Below are positions 49,902-61,244 of a stretch of DNA of 64,000 nucleotides, one piece after another. The stretch is taken from contig JADBKP010000006.1 of assembly GCA_014896315.1 (NCBI GenBank), positions 124,001-188,000 of the forward strand. Direction: 5' to 3'. The notes below the pieces were generated by a model, which did no database searches, had not been told where the DNA came from, and was given only the letters and a program-made list of their open reading frames with translations. A program made the position numbers and the translations under genes. Each line of letters begins with the position of its first letter. Position 1 is the stretch's first letter. Origin of the DNA: Limnochordales bacterium (GTDB lineage Bacteria; Bacillota; Limnochordia; Limnochordales; DUMU01).

Positions 49902-52010
49902 ATGAACGCGACTTTAGGAAGAGCCCGGTTGATGAGTATGCTCGTCCTTGCCGGACTGGTCGTGCTACCGGCGGCGATCGCGCTGGCCGAATCGAGCCCC
50001 GCCGGAGGGAAGGGGGCTAATACAGGAGATAGAGCAGCTGCCGGCGATAGCACGGTCCTTTCCCTCGCCAATGAGTTCATCCGGGTTGTTATCAACGGCG
50101 GGCCGCAGGATGCGGGGCGCTTCTCCGTAAGCACCACTGGCGGCGACCCGACCCGCAGCGATGATGACTCCAGGCCTCTGGTGTACGGAATGGAGCGACC
50201 CTGGACTAGCTATACAACGGTGAAGGTGGATGACGAGTGTTACCTTTTCGGCGGACCGACCGAGCGGCGCGCGGGGCTTGGAGTTCCAGCGGGGAAGGAG
50301 ATTCTGTCTCCTCGCCAACAGGACGGCCAGTTGGTAACAGCCTGGCAGATCGGCGACATCCGGGTAGAGCAACGCCTCTCAATCGTCCGCAGCTTTGACA
50401 CAGGCCTGGAGGACTCGGTGCGCGTTCAATACGTATTGACCAACACAGGCACTGCCAGTCACGTCGTAGGTCTTCGCATGGTGGTTGACACCATGCTGGG
50501 CGACAACGACGGTGCACCCTTCCGTGTTGGCGAGCATGCCTTCGTAAGCGACGCGCGTCTCGAGGGAGCGGATGTACCCGACTTCTGGCAGGCCTTCGAC
50601 TCGTTAACCAACCCCCATGTGACTTCTCAGGGAACCCTGCGCGGGCCGCAGCTGGTCCCGCCAGATGCGGTAGTTTTTACTAACTGGGGGAAACTGGCCG
50701 ATAATCCGTGGGACGTCCCCCTTGAACCCGGACGCGACTTTACGCGGGCGGGGGAGTATGAGCTGGACTCGGCGATCGCTCTCTTCTGGCAACCCCGGCC
50801 TCTTGCCCCCGGGGAAACCAGGACTATAGCCACTCAGTACGGGTTGGCGGGCATCAGCATTGCTCGCGGCTTCCTGTCCCTGGGATTTTCCTCACCGGTC
50901 CAGGTAGTCTCCGGATCGGCCTTCCAGGTGGTGGCCTACGTTGAGAACAACGAAGGGGAGGCCCGCGACGTCGTTGCCCGTCTGGTTCTCCCCGGCGGGA
51001 TCAAGCTCCTCTCCGGCGAGCTCCAACGCGGGCTGGGGACGCTGAAGCCGGCCGCCAGCCGGCAACTGGTTTGGGTGCTTACTGCTGATAAGCTCGGCGA
51101 ATTCCAGCTCGGCGTGGAGGTAACCTCCAGCAACAGCCAACCGGTCCAGGTGAGCCGACCGATCAGTGTGATATCGCCGGTCCGGTTGAAAGTGGAGACC
51201 AGCGTCCCGGCGTCGTTGCAGGTGGTTGGCGAGGCGCTGACTCCGAATCCGGTGCGCTTGACCGCTCGGGTTGTCAACCTGGGCGCTGCGCCTGCCGAAA
51301 ACGTCACCGTGCAACTACAAAAGACCGATCCCCGCCTGCCACTCGTTCCGGCAGATTCGCCTCTCCGCTACCTCGGTCGTCTCGATCCTGGCGACAGCGG
51401 AGCGGTTGAGGTCTCCTGGTTACTCGCTCCCCGACCGGGGGAGCCAGGGGCGGCCACCCTGGCTCTGCAGGCTGTGAGTGACAACGGTGCCGCAGTGACA
51501 ACCAGCAATGTGGTGCAGGTTCCGGCCATAACACCTCGTCTGTTCTTCGGTCAGCCGCGTCTTGTGCGGCTGGCGGACGGATCGAATATTGTGGAGGTCG
51601 ACCTGTTTGCCACCAATATCCCCCGGTTCCAGCGGGCCCGCATCGGTCTTGTAATACAGCCGGCCGAGTTGCAGCCCCTGGATCCGCTCTCCCTTTCGAT
51701 TCGCCCCGGAACCCTGGCGGTTGGCGATCTATCGCTTTCCGGGCACACCGGCTCCCCGGAGGTCATGTTGAGCTGGGAGCTTGTCCCCGGCGGCGTGCCC
51801 GGGCAGCCGGACCTGCTCTGGCTTTACCTGGATCGCGGTAACCGGGGGGCGGTGGCATGGACCGGGGCGCAAAGCACGGTGGCTACGCTGCGCTTCCGCC
51901 TCCTCAAGCCGACCTTCACACTCTCATTCTCTGTGGGCACGCAGGTCTGGCGGGATGACGGGCAGCCGGTACCGGTGCAGCTTCTGTCGGTACATGGAGA
52001 GTCCAAGTAG
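49902..52010 (+). CDS. Secreted beta-rich protein of unknown function in the TonB operon
   Basis: A 702-residue exported protein: signal peptide MSMLVLAGLVVLPAAIALAE near residues 10-30, then a beta-rich domain of about 280 residues (about 45-325; LANEFIRVVINGG, PLVYGMERPWTSYTTVKV, RLSIVRSFDTGLEDSVRVQY), then two immunoglobulin-like/CARDB-type repeats (about 330-560; VNLGAAPAENVTVQLQ), and a C-terminal domain with a cohesin-like look (about 575-700; STVATLRFRLLKP). I recognise no specific family. No membrane anchor or sorting signal is seen. AAGGAGGGG lies 13 bases before the ATG. Between tonB and an SLH protein, it is probably periplasmic or on the cell surface. Confidence 0.72.
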   Translation: MNATLGRARLMSMLVLAGLVVLPAAIALAESSPAGGKGANTGDRAAAGDSTVLSLANEFIRVVINGGPQDAGRFSVSTTGGDPTRSDDDSRPLVYGMERPWTSYTTVKVDDECYLFGGPTERRAGLGVPAGKEILSPRQQDGQLVTAWQIGDIRVEQRLSIVRSFDTGLEDSVRVQYVLTNTGTASHVVGLRMVVDTMLGDNDGAPFRVGEHAFVSDARLEGADVPDFWQAFDSLTNPHVTSQGTLRGPQLVPPDAVVFTNWGKLADNPWDVPLEPGRDFTRAGEYELDSAIALFWQPRPLAPGETRTIATQYGLAGISIARGFLSLGFSSPVQVVSGSAFQVVAYVENNEGEARDVVARLVLPGGIKLLSGELQRGLGTLKPAASRQLVWVLTADKLGEFQLGVEVTSSNSQPVQVSRPISVISPVRLKVETSVPASLQVVGEALTPNPVRLTARVVNLGAAPAENVTVQLQKTDPRLPLVPADSPLRYLGRLDPGDSGAVEVSWLLAPRPGEPGAATLALQAVSDNGAAVTTSNVVQVPAITPRLFFGQPRLVRLADGSNIVEVDLFATNIPRFQRARIGLVIQPAELQPLDPLSLSIRPGTLAVGDLSLSGHTGSPEVMLSWELVPGGVPGQPDLLWLYLDRGNRGAVAWTGAQSTVATLRFRLLKPTFTLSFSVGTQVWRDDGQPVPVQLLSVHGESK

Positions 52011-52047
52011 TTCGCGCTCGAAGAAGACGGAGTGAGGGGGAATGAAG

Positions 52048-53793
52048 ATGCCTCGTAACATCATCGTTGCCGGGTGGGCCAGGCGGTGGGTCGTCCTGGT
52101 CTTTGTGGCGGTCCTGACGGCCGGTGGCCTTTGCGGTCCGCTCCAGGCAGCCGAGACGGTCAAGATCAAGGATGTGTCCCCAAGCGACCCCAACTATGCC
52201 GCCATCCAGCGCTTGACCTCCCAGGGATGGCTTGCCGTTTACTCCGACAATACCTTTGGGCCAAACCGGGCCGTGGACCGCTATACCCTTGCGGTCGTGC
52301 TCGACAGGTTGCTGAAGGAGCTGGAGCAGGCCAAAGCCAACCCCGAACAGATCGCCCTGCTGCGAGATATCGCCAACAAGCTCCGGCAGGATCTGGCCCA
52401 GGTCAGCAGCGATCAGGCAAAGCTCTCCGCCAGTGTGGACCAGCTTGGCAAGCAACTGAGCGCTCTCGGCATTGATCTGACCAGTACGGCGGGTCTTGTC
52501 TCGCAGCTCAATGAACGTATCAAAGCGCTGGACCAGGCAAACCAGGCAGGCGCGGCCAGGCTGGACAGCCTAACCACGAGGCTGGCACAACTCGAGCAAC
52601 GCGTTGCCACGGAAGCAGGGAATACGCAGGCACTGACAGCCTCCAGTGAGGCGTTAGCTAAGAGCCTGACGGATCTGCAGTCACGGCTGGCCAACGCGGA
52701 GAAAGCGCTGAACTCCACCCAGACCCGCATCCTGGATGTCGAAGAGAAGATCGCCCAGCTGGAAACGGGTCTCCGCCAGGAGATGCAACAGGCTGTGGCG
52801 GGGGTCACAAAGGAGTTGACGGCCACCGCCGATACGACGAAGGCCCTGATGGACTCCAGTACGGCTGTAGGCCAGAGTGTTGCCGACCTGAAGTCTCGGC
52901 TGGAGGCGGCCGAATCCCGGATCGGCGGAATCGAGGAGAGGCTCGACCGGATGGAGGCCGGCCTGGCACAGGCCCAAACCCAGGCGGCAGGGAGAGCTGA
53001 CGCTCTCGAGAACACGGTCAGCACGTTGTCCGCCAGTGTAGCCGATCTCAGCTCCCGGCTGGATGCCGTCGACGGCAAGTTGACTGCTGCCGAAGGACGG
53101 TTTGCCGGCGTCGACCAGCGTCTCGAAGCGGTGGACAAGCGCATCCAGGAGCTGGCGGGGCAGTTGGTGGCAGCAGGAACAAAAGGGGACGCCGTTGCCA
53201 AGCAGGTCCAAGAGCTGAAGGCTGACGTCGACAAGCGGGTGGAAGCTCTCAAGAATGATGTGACCAGCGCGCTCGACCAGCGGGTTGCCACAGAGTCGCA
53301 AGCTCGTACCCAGGCTCTGGAGGAGCTTCGGGAAGAGCTGGCGGAGGCCACAGAAAGCCTGCGCGACACCACAGCCGCCCGCTTAGAGGCGGTGGATGCG
53401 GCGCTTGCAGAGACCCAGGAGAAGGTTGCGCGTATCGAAAGCGGTTTGGGGCAGGAAGCCGAGGCCCGCCAGCAACTGGCCGCCAACTGGGACCAGCGGT
53501 GGCAGGAGCTTACCGACCAGTTAAAGGCCCTGGCCAGCCGGATCGATGGCATCGCCCGGGACGTGGAGGCGTTGAAGGGGAAGGTGAACGTACTCAGCGG
53601 TTCAAATCTCGATGTCAGCACGCAGCTGGCAGCAGCCTTCAACCAGATCACAACGCTGCAGCGCGACCTGGACCAGCTGAAGCGGGAGTTCAACGACTTC
53701 CGGGTGGCCACCAACGAGAGCCTGACCAAGTTCAACAAGAACCTTTGGCTTGTGGGCGGTGCCGCCGGATTGCTGGGAATGTTCGTTCATTAG
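52048..53793 (+). CDS. SLH-domain coiled-coil protein with C-terminal anchor, Omp-alpha-like envelope spacer
   Basis: A 581-residue exported protein. Signal peptide (VVLVFVAVLTAGGLCGPLQA, cleavage near AETV), one SLH domain (about 35-90; IKDVSPSDPNYAAIQRLTSQ, LAVYSDNTFGPNRAVDRYTL), then about 460 residues of nearly unbroken coiled coil rich in Ala, Leu, Gln and Glu (about 95-560), and a final hydrophobic segment NLWLVGGAAGLLGMFVH. SLH domains bind secondary wall polymers on peptidoglycan. This layout matches Thermotoga Omp-alpha, a rod that links peptidoglycan to the outer layer; OmpM and Thermus SlpA have SLH domains too but end in a barrel. ATG at 52048 is seven bases after GAGGGGG. A terminator follows. 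Confidence 0.85.
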   Translation: MPRNIIVAGWARRWVVLVFVAVLTAGGLCGPLQAAETVKIKDVSPSDPNYAAIQRLTSQGWLAVYSDNTFGPNRAVDRYTLAVVLDRLLKELEQAKANPEQIALLRDIANKLRQDLAQVSSDQAKLSASVDQLGKQLSALGIDLTSTAGLVSQLNERIKALDQANQAGAARLDSLTTRLAQLEQRVATEAGNTQALTASSEALAKSLTDLQSRLANAEKALNSTQTRILDVEEKIAQLETGLRQEMQQAVAGVTKELTATADTTKALMDSSTAVGQSVADLKSRLEAAESRIGGIEERLDRMEAGLAQAQTQAAGRADALENTVSTLSASVADLSSRLDAVDGKLTAAEGRFAGVDQRLEAVDKRIQELAGQLVAAGTKGDAVAKQVQELKADVDKRVEALKNDVTSALDQRVATESQARTQALEELREELAEATESLRDTTAARLEAVDAALAETQEKVARIESGLGQEAEARQQLAANWDQRWQELTDQLKALASRIDGIARDVEALKGKVNVLSGSNLDVSTQLAAAFNQITTLQRDLDQLKREFNDFRVATNESLTKFNKNLWLVGGAAGLLGMFVH

Positions 53794-53819
53794 GAAGGAC
53801 GACCAGAGTCGCCGTTTAG

Positions 53820-53868
53820 AGGGGGCAAGCCGTTAACCCGTTTGAGGGCGGGCGTTGCCCCCTTCCTT
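53820..53868 (+). terminator. Intrinsic terminator after the exbB-SLH operon
   Basis: AGGGGGCAA (53820-53828) pairs with TTGCCCCCT (53855-53863), a nine-base-pair stem that can grow through GCC/GGC, followed by TCCTTAT. It lies between the plus-strand operon and the minus-strand DUF554 gene and may act in both directions. Confidence 0.75.
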
Positions 53869-53885
53869 ATCCGGGCAGATACCGG

Positions 53886-54590
53886 TCACAGCGCCACATC
53901 CACAATGGCAGGTAGCAACAGGGCGAAGAAGAGTGAGGGAAGCATGTTGGCCACGGGGAGCTTAGCCACACCCACCATGTTGAGTCCCAGGCCGACGATC
54001 AACAGGCCGCCCGTGCCGGTCAGCAGTTGAAGAGCAGCCTCGGTAACGAGCCGGGTGAATAACCCGGCTCCCAGGGAGATAGCCCCCTGGTAGACGAGGA
54101 CGGCCAGACTGGAGGCGGCTACACCCGGGCCGAGGGTGGAGGCAAAGGCGATTGCCGTCGTCCCATCGATAACCCCTTTGGTCAAGAGGATACGATAATC
54201 ACCGGTGCTTCCGTCCTGAATGCTGCCGACAATGGCCATCGGCCCGACCACAAACAAGAGGCTGGCGGTAATAAATGCCCGGGCAAATCTCCCGGACCCG
54301 GCTGCCATACCGCCAAAGCGGGCTTCAGCTTTCCGGCCGAGCGCCTGCAGTCGCTCCTCCAGGCGCAACAGGCCGCCGATCCAGGTCCCCGCGGTAAGGG
54401 CGGCCAGCGCCCAGAGGGGCTGTTGCACCTGTCGCAGCGAGGCGGCCATCTCTGCCCCAAGGTAGAGGACGAAAAGGCCGATCCCTTGTACCAGCGACTG
54501 GGCGAGGTTGGCACTGAGGCGGCGATGAACCACCATGCCGACCAGCGAACCCACCAGGATCAACGAAGCGTTTATAAGCGTTCCCCTCAC
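53886..54590 (-). CDS. DUF554 family membrane protein
   Basis: A 234-residue integral membrane protein with about seven hydrophobic helices. Family features: MRGTLINASLILVGSLVG start, GIGLFVLYLGAEMA, FITASLLFVVGPMAIVGSIQ, DGSTGDYRILLTKGVIDGTT and LLIVGLGLNMVG. DUF554 proteins (YdfK-like) are possible transporters of unknown substrate. GTG start on the minus strand; a weak AAAGGA lies about 17 bases before it. It is the only sizeable minus-strand gene in the right half. Confidence 0.88.
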   Translation of the reverse strand: MRGTLINASLILVGSLVGMVVHRRLSANLAQSLVQGIGLFVLYLGAEMAASLRQVQQPLWALAALTAGTWIGGLLRLEERLQALGRKAEARFGGMAAGSGRFARAFITASLLFVVGPMAIVGSIQDGSTGDYRILLTKGVIDGTTAIAFASTLGPGVAASSLAVLVYQGAISLGAGLFTRLVTEAALQLLTGTGGLLIVGLGLNMVGVAKLPVANMLPSLFFALLLPAIVDVAL

Positions 54591-54686
54591 TGCCCGATCA
54601 ATCCTTTCACCAGGAGAGAAGGAATGGTACCCAGCTTATGCTACAACGGGTATAACCGGGTATATTGAACGAATCTCTCCCAGGTC

Positions 54687-54708
54687 CTGCTGCTTCGGCG
54701 GCAGTTTT
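54687..54708 (+). terminator. Intrinsic terminator with UUCG loop upstream of miaB
   Basis: CTGCTGC and GCGGCAG (one G-U pair) close a TTCG tetraloop, followed by TTTT. It is a classic compact terminator. No plus-strand gene ends nearby, so it either insulates miaB from read-through or ends a short unannotated RNA. Confidence 0.65.
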
Positions 54709-54748
54709 CCCGGTACGCCTGGCCAGTCCGGAAGAGCGGCGCTGCTTA

Positions 54749-54757
54749 TGGTATAAT
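54749..54757 (+). promoter_or_regulatory. Extended -10 promoter for miaB-mutS-mutL
   Basis: TGGTATAAT has a perfect -10 (54752-54757) and the TGn extension; no clear -35. The start would be near 54765, about 80 bases before the chosen miaB start. An ATG at 54756 overlaps the -10 and cannot be the start of this transcript. Confidence 0.65.
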
Positions 54758-54845
54758 GATAGTCGTTTCTAAGCAAAACGCCTCGTGGCGGGAGTGGCCG
54801 TGGATAACGACCGGTCCATCCCGCCTACCGGGAAAGGGGCCTCGT

Positions 54846-56261
54846 GTGGTGGCCGGCAAGGGTAGAGCGGTCCAGATCAGCCAGTATTCCCCCCCACAAG
54901 CCAAGATCGGCCTGGGCAAGCTGGCGTATATCAAGACATTTGGCTGCCAGATGAATGAACATGACACTGAGATAATCATGGGTGAGCTGGCGCAGCTCGG
55001 CTACGGATTTACTGCGGATCCGGCTGCGGCCGACCTTATTCTTTTCAATACCTGTGCTGTGCGGGAAAACCCGGAGCGGAAGCTCTTCGGGCAGGTAGGA
55101 GATCTGGCCCAGCTGAAACGGGCCCGGCCGGAGCTGATCATCGGCATCTGCGGCTGCCTGGTGCAGCAACAGACGGTGTTGGAACGGATTATCCGGCAGC
55201 TGCCCCATGTCGACCTGATTTTCGGAACTCACAACATTCACCGCCTGCCCGCCCTGCTCCAGATGGTGGCGGAGAGCGGACGCAAGGTCGTCGAGGTGTG
55301 GGACGAAGACCAGGGAATCGTGGAAGGAATGCCCGTACAACGCATCGACGATCTGAAGGCATATGTGACGGTTCACTATGGATGTGACAAATTCTGCAGC
55401 TTCTGCATCGTCCCCCAGACCCGAGGGCGGCAGCGGAGCCGCCGGGCCGGCGATATCCTGCGGGAGATCGAAGAGCTGGCGCGGGAGGGATACAAGGAGG
55501 TCACGCTCCTTGGCCAAAACGTAAATGCCTGGGGTAAAGAGTTCGATCCCCCGGCCGACTTTGCCGATCTTTTGTGGCGCGTCAATGAGATACCGGGAAT
55601 CGAACGGATCCGGTTCACCTCACCGCATCCGCGGGACCTGACAGACCGACAGATAGAGGTGTTACGGGACGCACCCCACGTGATGGAGCATCTGCACCTG
55701 CCGCTCCAGTCCGGCTCGGATAGGATCCTATACCGGATGAACCGCCGTTACACGCAAGCCGAGTACCTGCGGCTTGTGGAAAAGGTGCGGGAGGCTGTCC
55801 CCGATATTGTCCTCACCACCGACATCATCGTGGGCTTCCCCGGCGAAACGGATGCCGACTTTGCCGAGACTCTCAAAGTGGTGCAGGAGGTCGAATACGA
55901 TTCCGCCTTTACCTTTGTCTATTCGCCGCGCCCTGGTACTCCCGCGGCCCGACAGGAGGATCAGGTCCCCCAGGTGGTGAAGAAAGAAAGGATTCAACAG
56001 TTGATCGACCTGCAAAACGAGATCTCCCATCGCAAGATGCAGGCGCGCGTCGGGCGGATCGAAGAGGTGCTGGTCGAGGGGCCGAGCGAGAAGAATCCCG
56101 CGCGGCTGGCGGGGCGCACGCGCGGCAACCAGTGGGTGGTCTTCGACGGTCCGGCCTCCTTGCGCGGCCGGATCGTACCGGTCAGGATCACCGCGGCCCA
56201 GACCTTCAACCTCTTTGGAGAGCTGGTCTCTGTCTGTGAGGCAGCCACCGCAGGGGTGTGA
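54846..56261 (+). CDS. miaB: tRNA-2-methylthio-N6-dimethylallyladenosine synthase MiaB
   Basis: Radical-SAM methylthiotransferase acting on i6A37, the product of MiaA. The 471-residue product has the N-terminal UPF0004 domain with three cluster cysteines (TFGCQMNEHD, FNTCAVREN, GICGCLVQQ), the radical SAM motif YGCDKFCSFCIVPQTRGRQR, LHLPLQSGSDRIL, and a C-terminal TRAM domain (about 400-465). GTG at 54846 lies six bases after GGAAAGGGG; GTG 54849 is close. mutS follows after 63 bases. Both miaB and miaA lie in this block, split by mutS-mutL and a methyltransferase. Confidence 0.95.
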   Translation: MVAGKGRAVQISQYSPPQAKIGLGKLAYIKTFGCQMNEHDTEIIMGELAQLGYGFTADPAAADLILFNTCAVRENPERKLFGQVGDLAQLKRARPELIIGICGCLVQQQTVLERIIRQLPHVDLIFGTHNIHRLPALLQMVAESGRKVVEVWDEDQGIVEGMPVQRIDDLKAYVTVHYGCDKFCSFCIVPQTRGRQRSRRAGDILREIEELAREGYKEVTLLGQNVNAWGKEFDPPADFADLLWRVNEIPGIERIRFTSPHPRDLTDRQIEVLRDAPHVMEHLHLPLQSGSDRILYRMNRRYTQAEYLRLVEKVREAVPDIVLTTDIIVGFPGETDADFAETLKVVQEVEYDSAFTFVYSPRPGTPAARQEDQVPQVVKKERIQQLIDLQNEISHRKMQARVGRIEEVLVEGPSEKNPARLAGRTRGNQWVVFDGPASLRGRIVPVRITAAQTFNLFGELVSVCEAATAGV

Positions 56262-56324
56262 GGCAAGGACAGAAGACGACGACGGGCTGCGAAGCAGGCA
56301 GGTGGCAGGCAGGAGGCTGACCCG

Positions 56325-59241
<2,917 letters not shown>

Positions 59242-59255
<14 letters not shown>

Positions 59256-61203
59256 GCTACTGGCCGACGATGTGGTACAGAAGATCGCCGCCGGCGAAGT
59301 GATCGAATCACCTGCTTCGGTCATCAAGGAACTGGTGGAGAACAGCATCGATGCCGGAGCCCGCCGGATCGAAATCGAGGTGCGGCGGGCGGGCAAGGAG
59401 CTGATCCGGGTCACGGACGACGGAGAAGGGATCGCGCCGGAAGATCTCCCGCTCGCCGTGATGGCCCATGCCACCAGCAAACTGGAGCGGGCCGAAGAGC
59501 TTTCCGCCGTGCGCACGCTGGGCTTTCGGGGTGAGGCGCTGGCCAGCATTGCTGCGGTCTCCCGCCTCGAGATACTCTCTCGCCCGCCAGGGGCCGCCCA
59601 GGCCCATCGTATCCTCGTACAAGCAGGTGTCCCGCAAACCGCCGGGGCAGGCAGTTCACCGGTAACGCCTGCTCCGGGACCGTGCGGGACCAGTGTCATC
59701 GTGCGGGAGCTCTTTTTCAACACACCGGCCCGATTCAAGTTTCTGCGCAGCGACGCCGCGCTGCGGCGGGCGATCGTTGATCTGGTCGGCCGGCTGGCGC
59801 TGGCCCACCCCGAGATCTCCTTCCGGTTGCTTCTCGAGGGAGAGGAGCGCTTCCTGACCACCGGCGATGGGAATCTTACCGGTGCTGCCGCCGCGCTTTG
59901 GGGAGGCCAACTCGCCCGCCAGTTGCTCGCGGTCCCCCGAGAAGAAGGATTGGCCGGCAGTATCTACGGGTTGCTGGGCCGTCCGGGGCTGCACCGGCAC
60001 AACCGCCAGGACGAAGTCTTTATCCTCAACGGGCGGGTTATCGAGAGCCGTCTTCTCTCAGCCGCACTCGAGCGTGCTTACGAATCGCTGCTTCCCGCCC
60101 ACCGTTTTCCCCTGGCGGTGCTGCACCTGGAGATCGACCCGGCGCAGGTGGACGTTAACGTTCATCCGACCAAGCGCGAGGTCCGGTTTCGCGACGAGTC
60201 CGCCGCGTTCCGGCTGGTGCATTTCGCTTGCCGGAGGACGCTGCAAGAGCACGGTTCAGCGGCACGCCGGCTGACGCTACCGGCCGGCGTGCGAGCGGAG
60301 CAGAGACCGCTGTCGGCAGCCATCCTGCCCCCGTCCGCACAGGATCTGCTGCACAGACCAGAGCCAGGGATGGAGATAGAAGCGGCTTACGTCGCCGGCA
60401 AGCCGAGTAGCCGGGAGAGGGAGTATCCCGGCCTGGTGCGGCCGGAGGAAAAGAAGGATCTGGAGCTGGCCGAAGCTCCCCTGGGGCGTGCTTGGGGCGA
60501 AGCGAGTGACGCGCAGCTCGAGAGCTTGCGCGAGGTACTGCCCAGGCTGCAGCTGCTCGGCCAGTTCCATCTAACATATGTGGTGGCGGAAAGTGCTGAT
60601 GCGTTATGGTTTATTGATCAGCACATCGCACACGAGCGGGTTATCTTCGATGAACTGCGGGCCGAATACGAAGCCTCTGCCGCAGCCGGGCAGGCTGCAC
60701 CTGCTCAAGAGCTGTTGCTGCCCGTCCCGGTAACGCTTACACCGGCTATCCTCGCCGCGGTCGGTTCACCCGGCTCCGGTGAAGCATCGTTCTGGTCGGA
60801 GCTGACGCGCCTCGGATTCCGTTGTGAGACATTTGGACCCCGCCAGATACTGGTGCGGAGTGTACCACTGGCGTGGGGAAGACTGGGGCGCGAGCCGGCG
60901 CAACCGGCTGATCTGGAAGCGGCCCTCGCCCAGGCCTGGGCAGCCTGGGGGAATGGGGGGAGGCAGACCGGTAGCCAGGGAGAAGATCCCGAGCTGATTC
61001 GGCGGGAGAGGATATGGGCAACGATCGCCTGCAAGGCGGCGATCAAGGCGGGGGAAAGGCTCGCTCCCGCAGAGATGCAAGAGCTTCTTCAACGGTTAGC
61101 GAGAACCAGGCACCCGTTCACCTGTCCGCACGGCCGACCGGTTGTAGTGGCCTTGCCTCTGGAGGAGATCGACCGCCGCTTCGGACGGCCGTCACGCGCT
61201 TGA
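59242..61203 (+). CDS. mutL: DNA mismatch repair protein MutL
   Basis: GHKL ATPase that links MutS to strand incision. The 653-residue product has IRLLADDVVQKIAAGEVIES, VKELVENSIDAGA, VTDDGEGI, LGFRGEALASIAAV and VDVNVHPTKREVRF. The C-terminal endonuclease region is present: DQHIAHERVIFDE in place of the usual DQHAxxExxxxE (Ala to Ile, last Glu to Asp), ACKAAIKAGERL and FTCPHGRP. The residues suggest an active nicking MutL, though the Glu to Asp change may matter. ATG follows GGGAGGGGAAGG and overlaps mutS. Confidence 0.95.
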
Positions 61204-61244
61204 GGGCGGGCCAAGAAGGTCCGGAAAAGAGGCACGAGGGGGAT

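Noticed and set aside
52413-53738. A 441-codon open frame on the minus strand opposite the coiled-coil gene
   Set aside because: It is the complement of repetitive Ala/Gln/Glu/Leu codons, has a Ser/Arg-rich unnatural composition and no ribosome binding site. The plus frame has a signal peptide and SLH domain.
54756-54845. ATG at 54756 as the start of miaB
   Set aside because: The ATG overlaps the TATAAT -10 box, so it would not be in the mRNA; the extra 30 residues are not MiaB-like.
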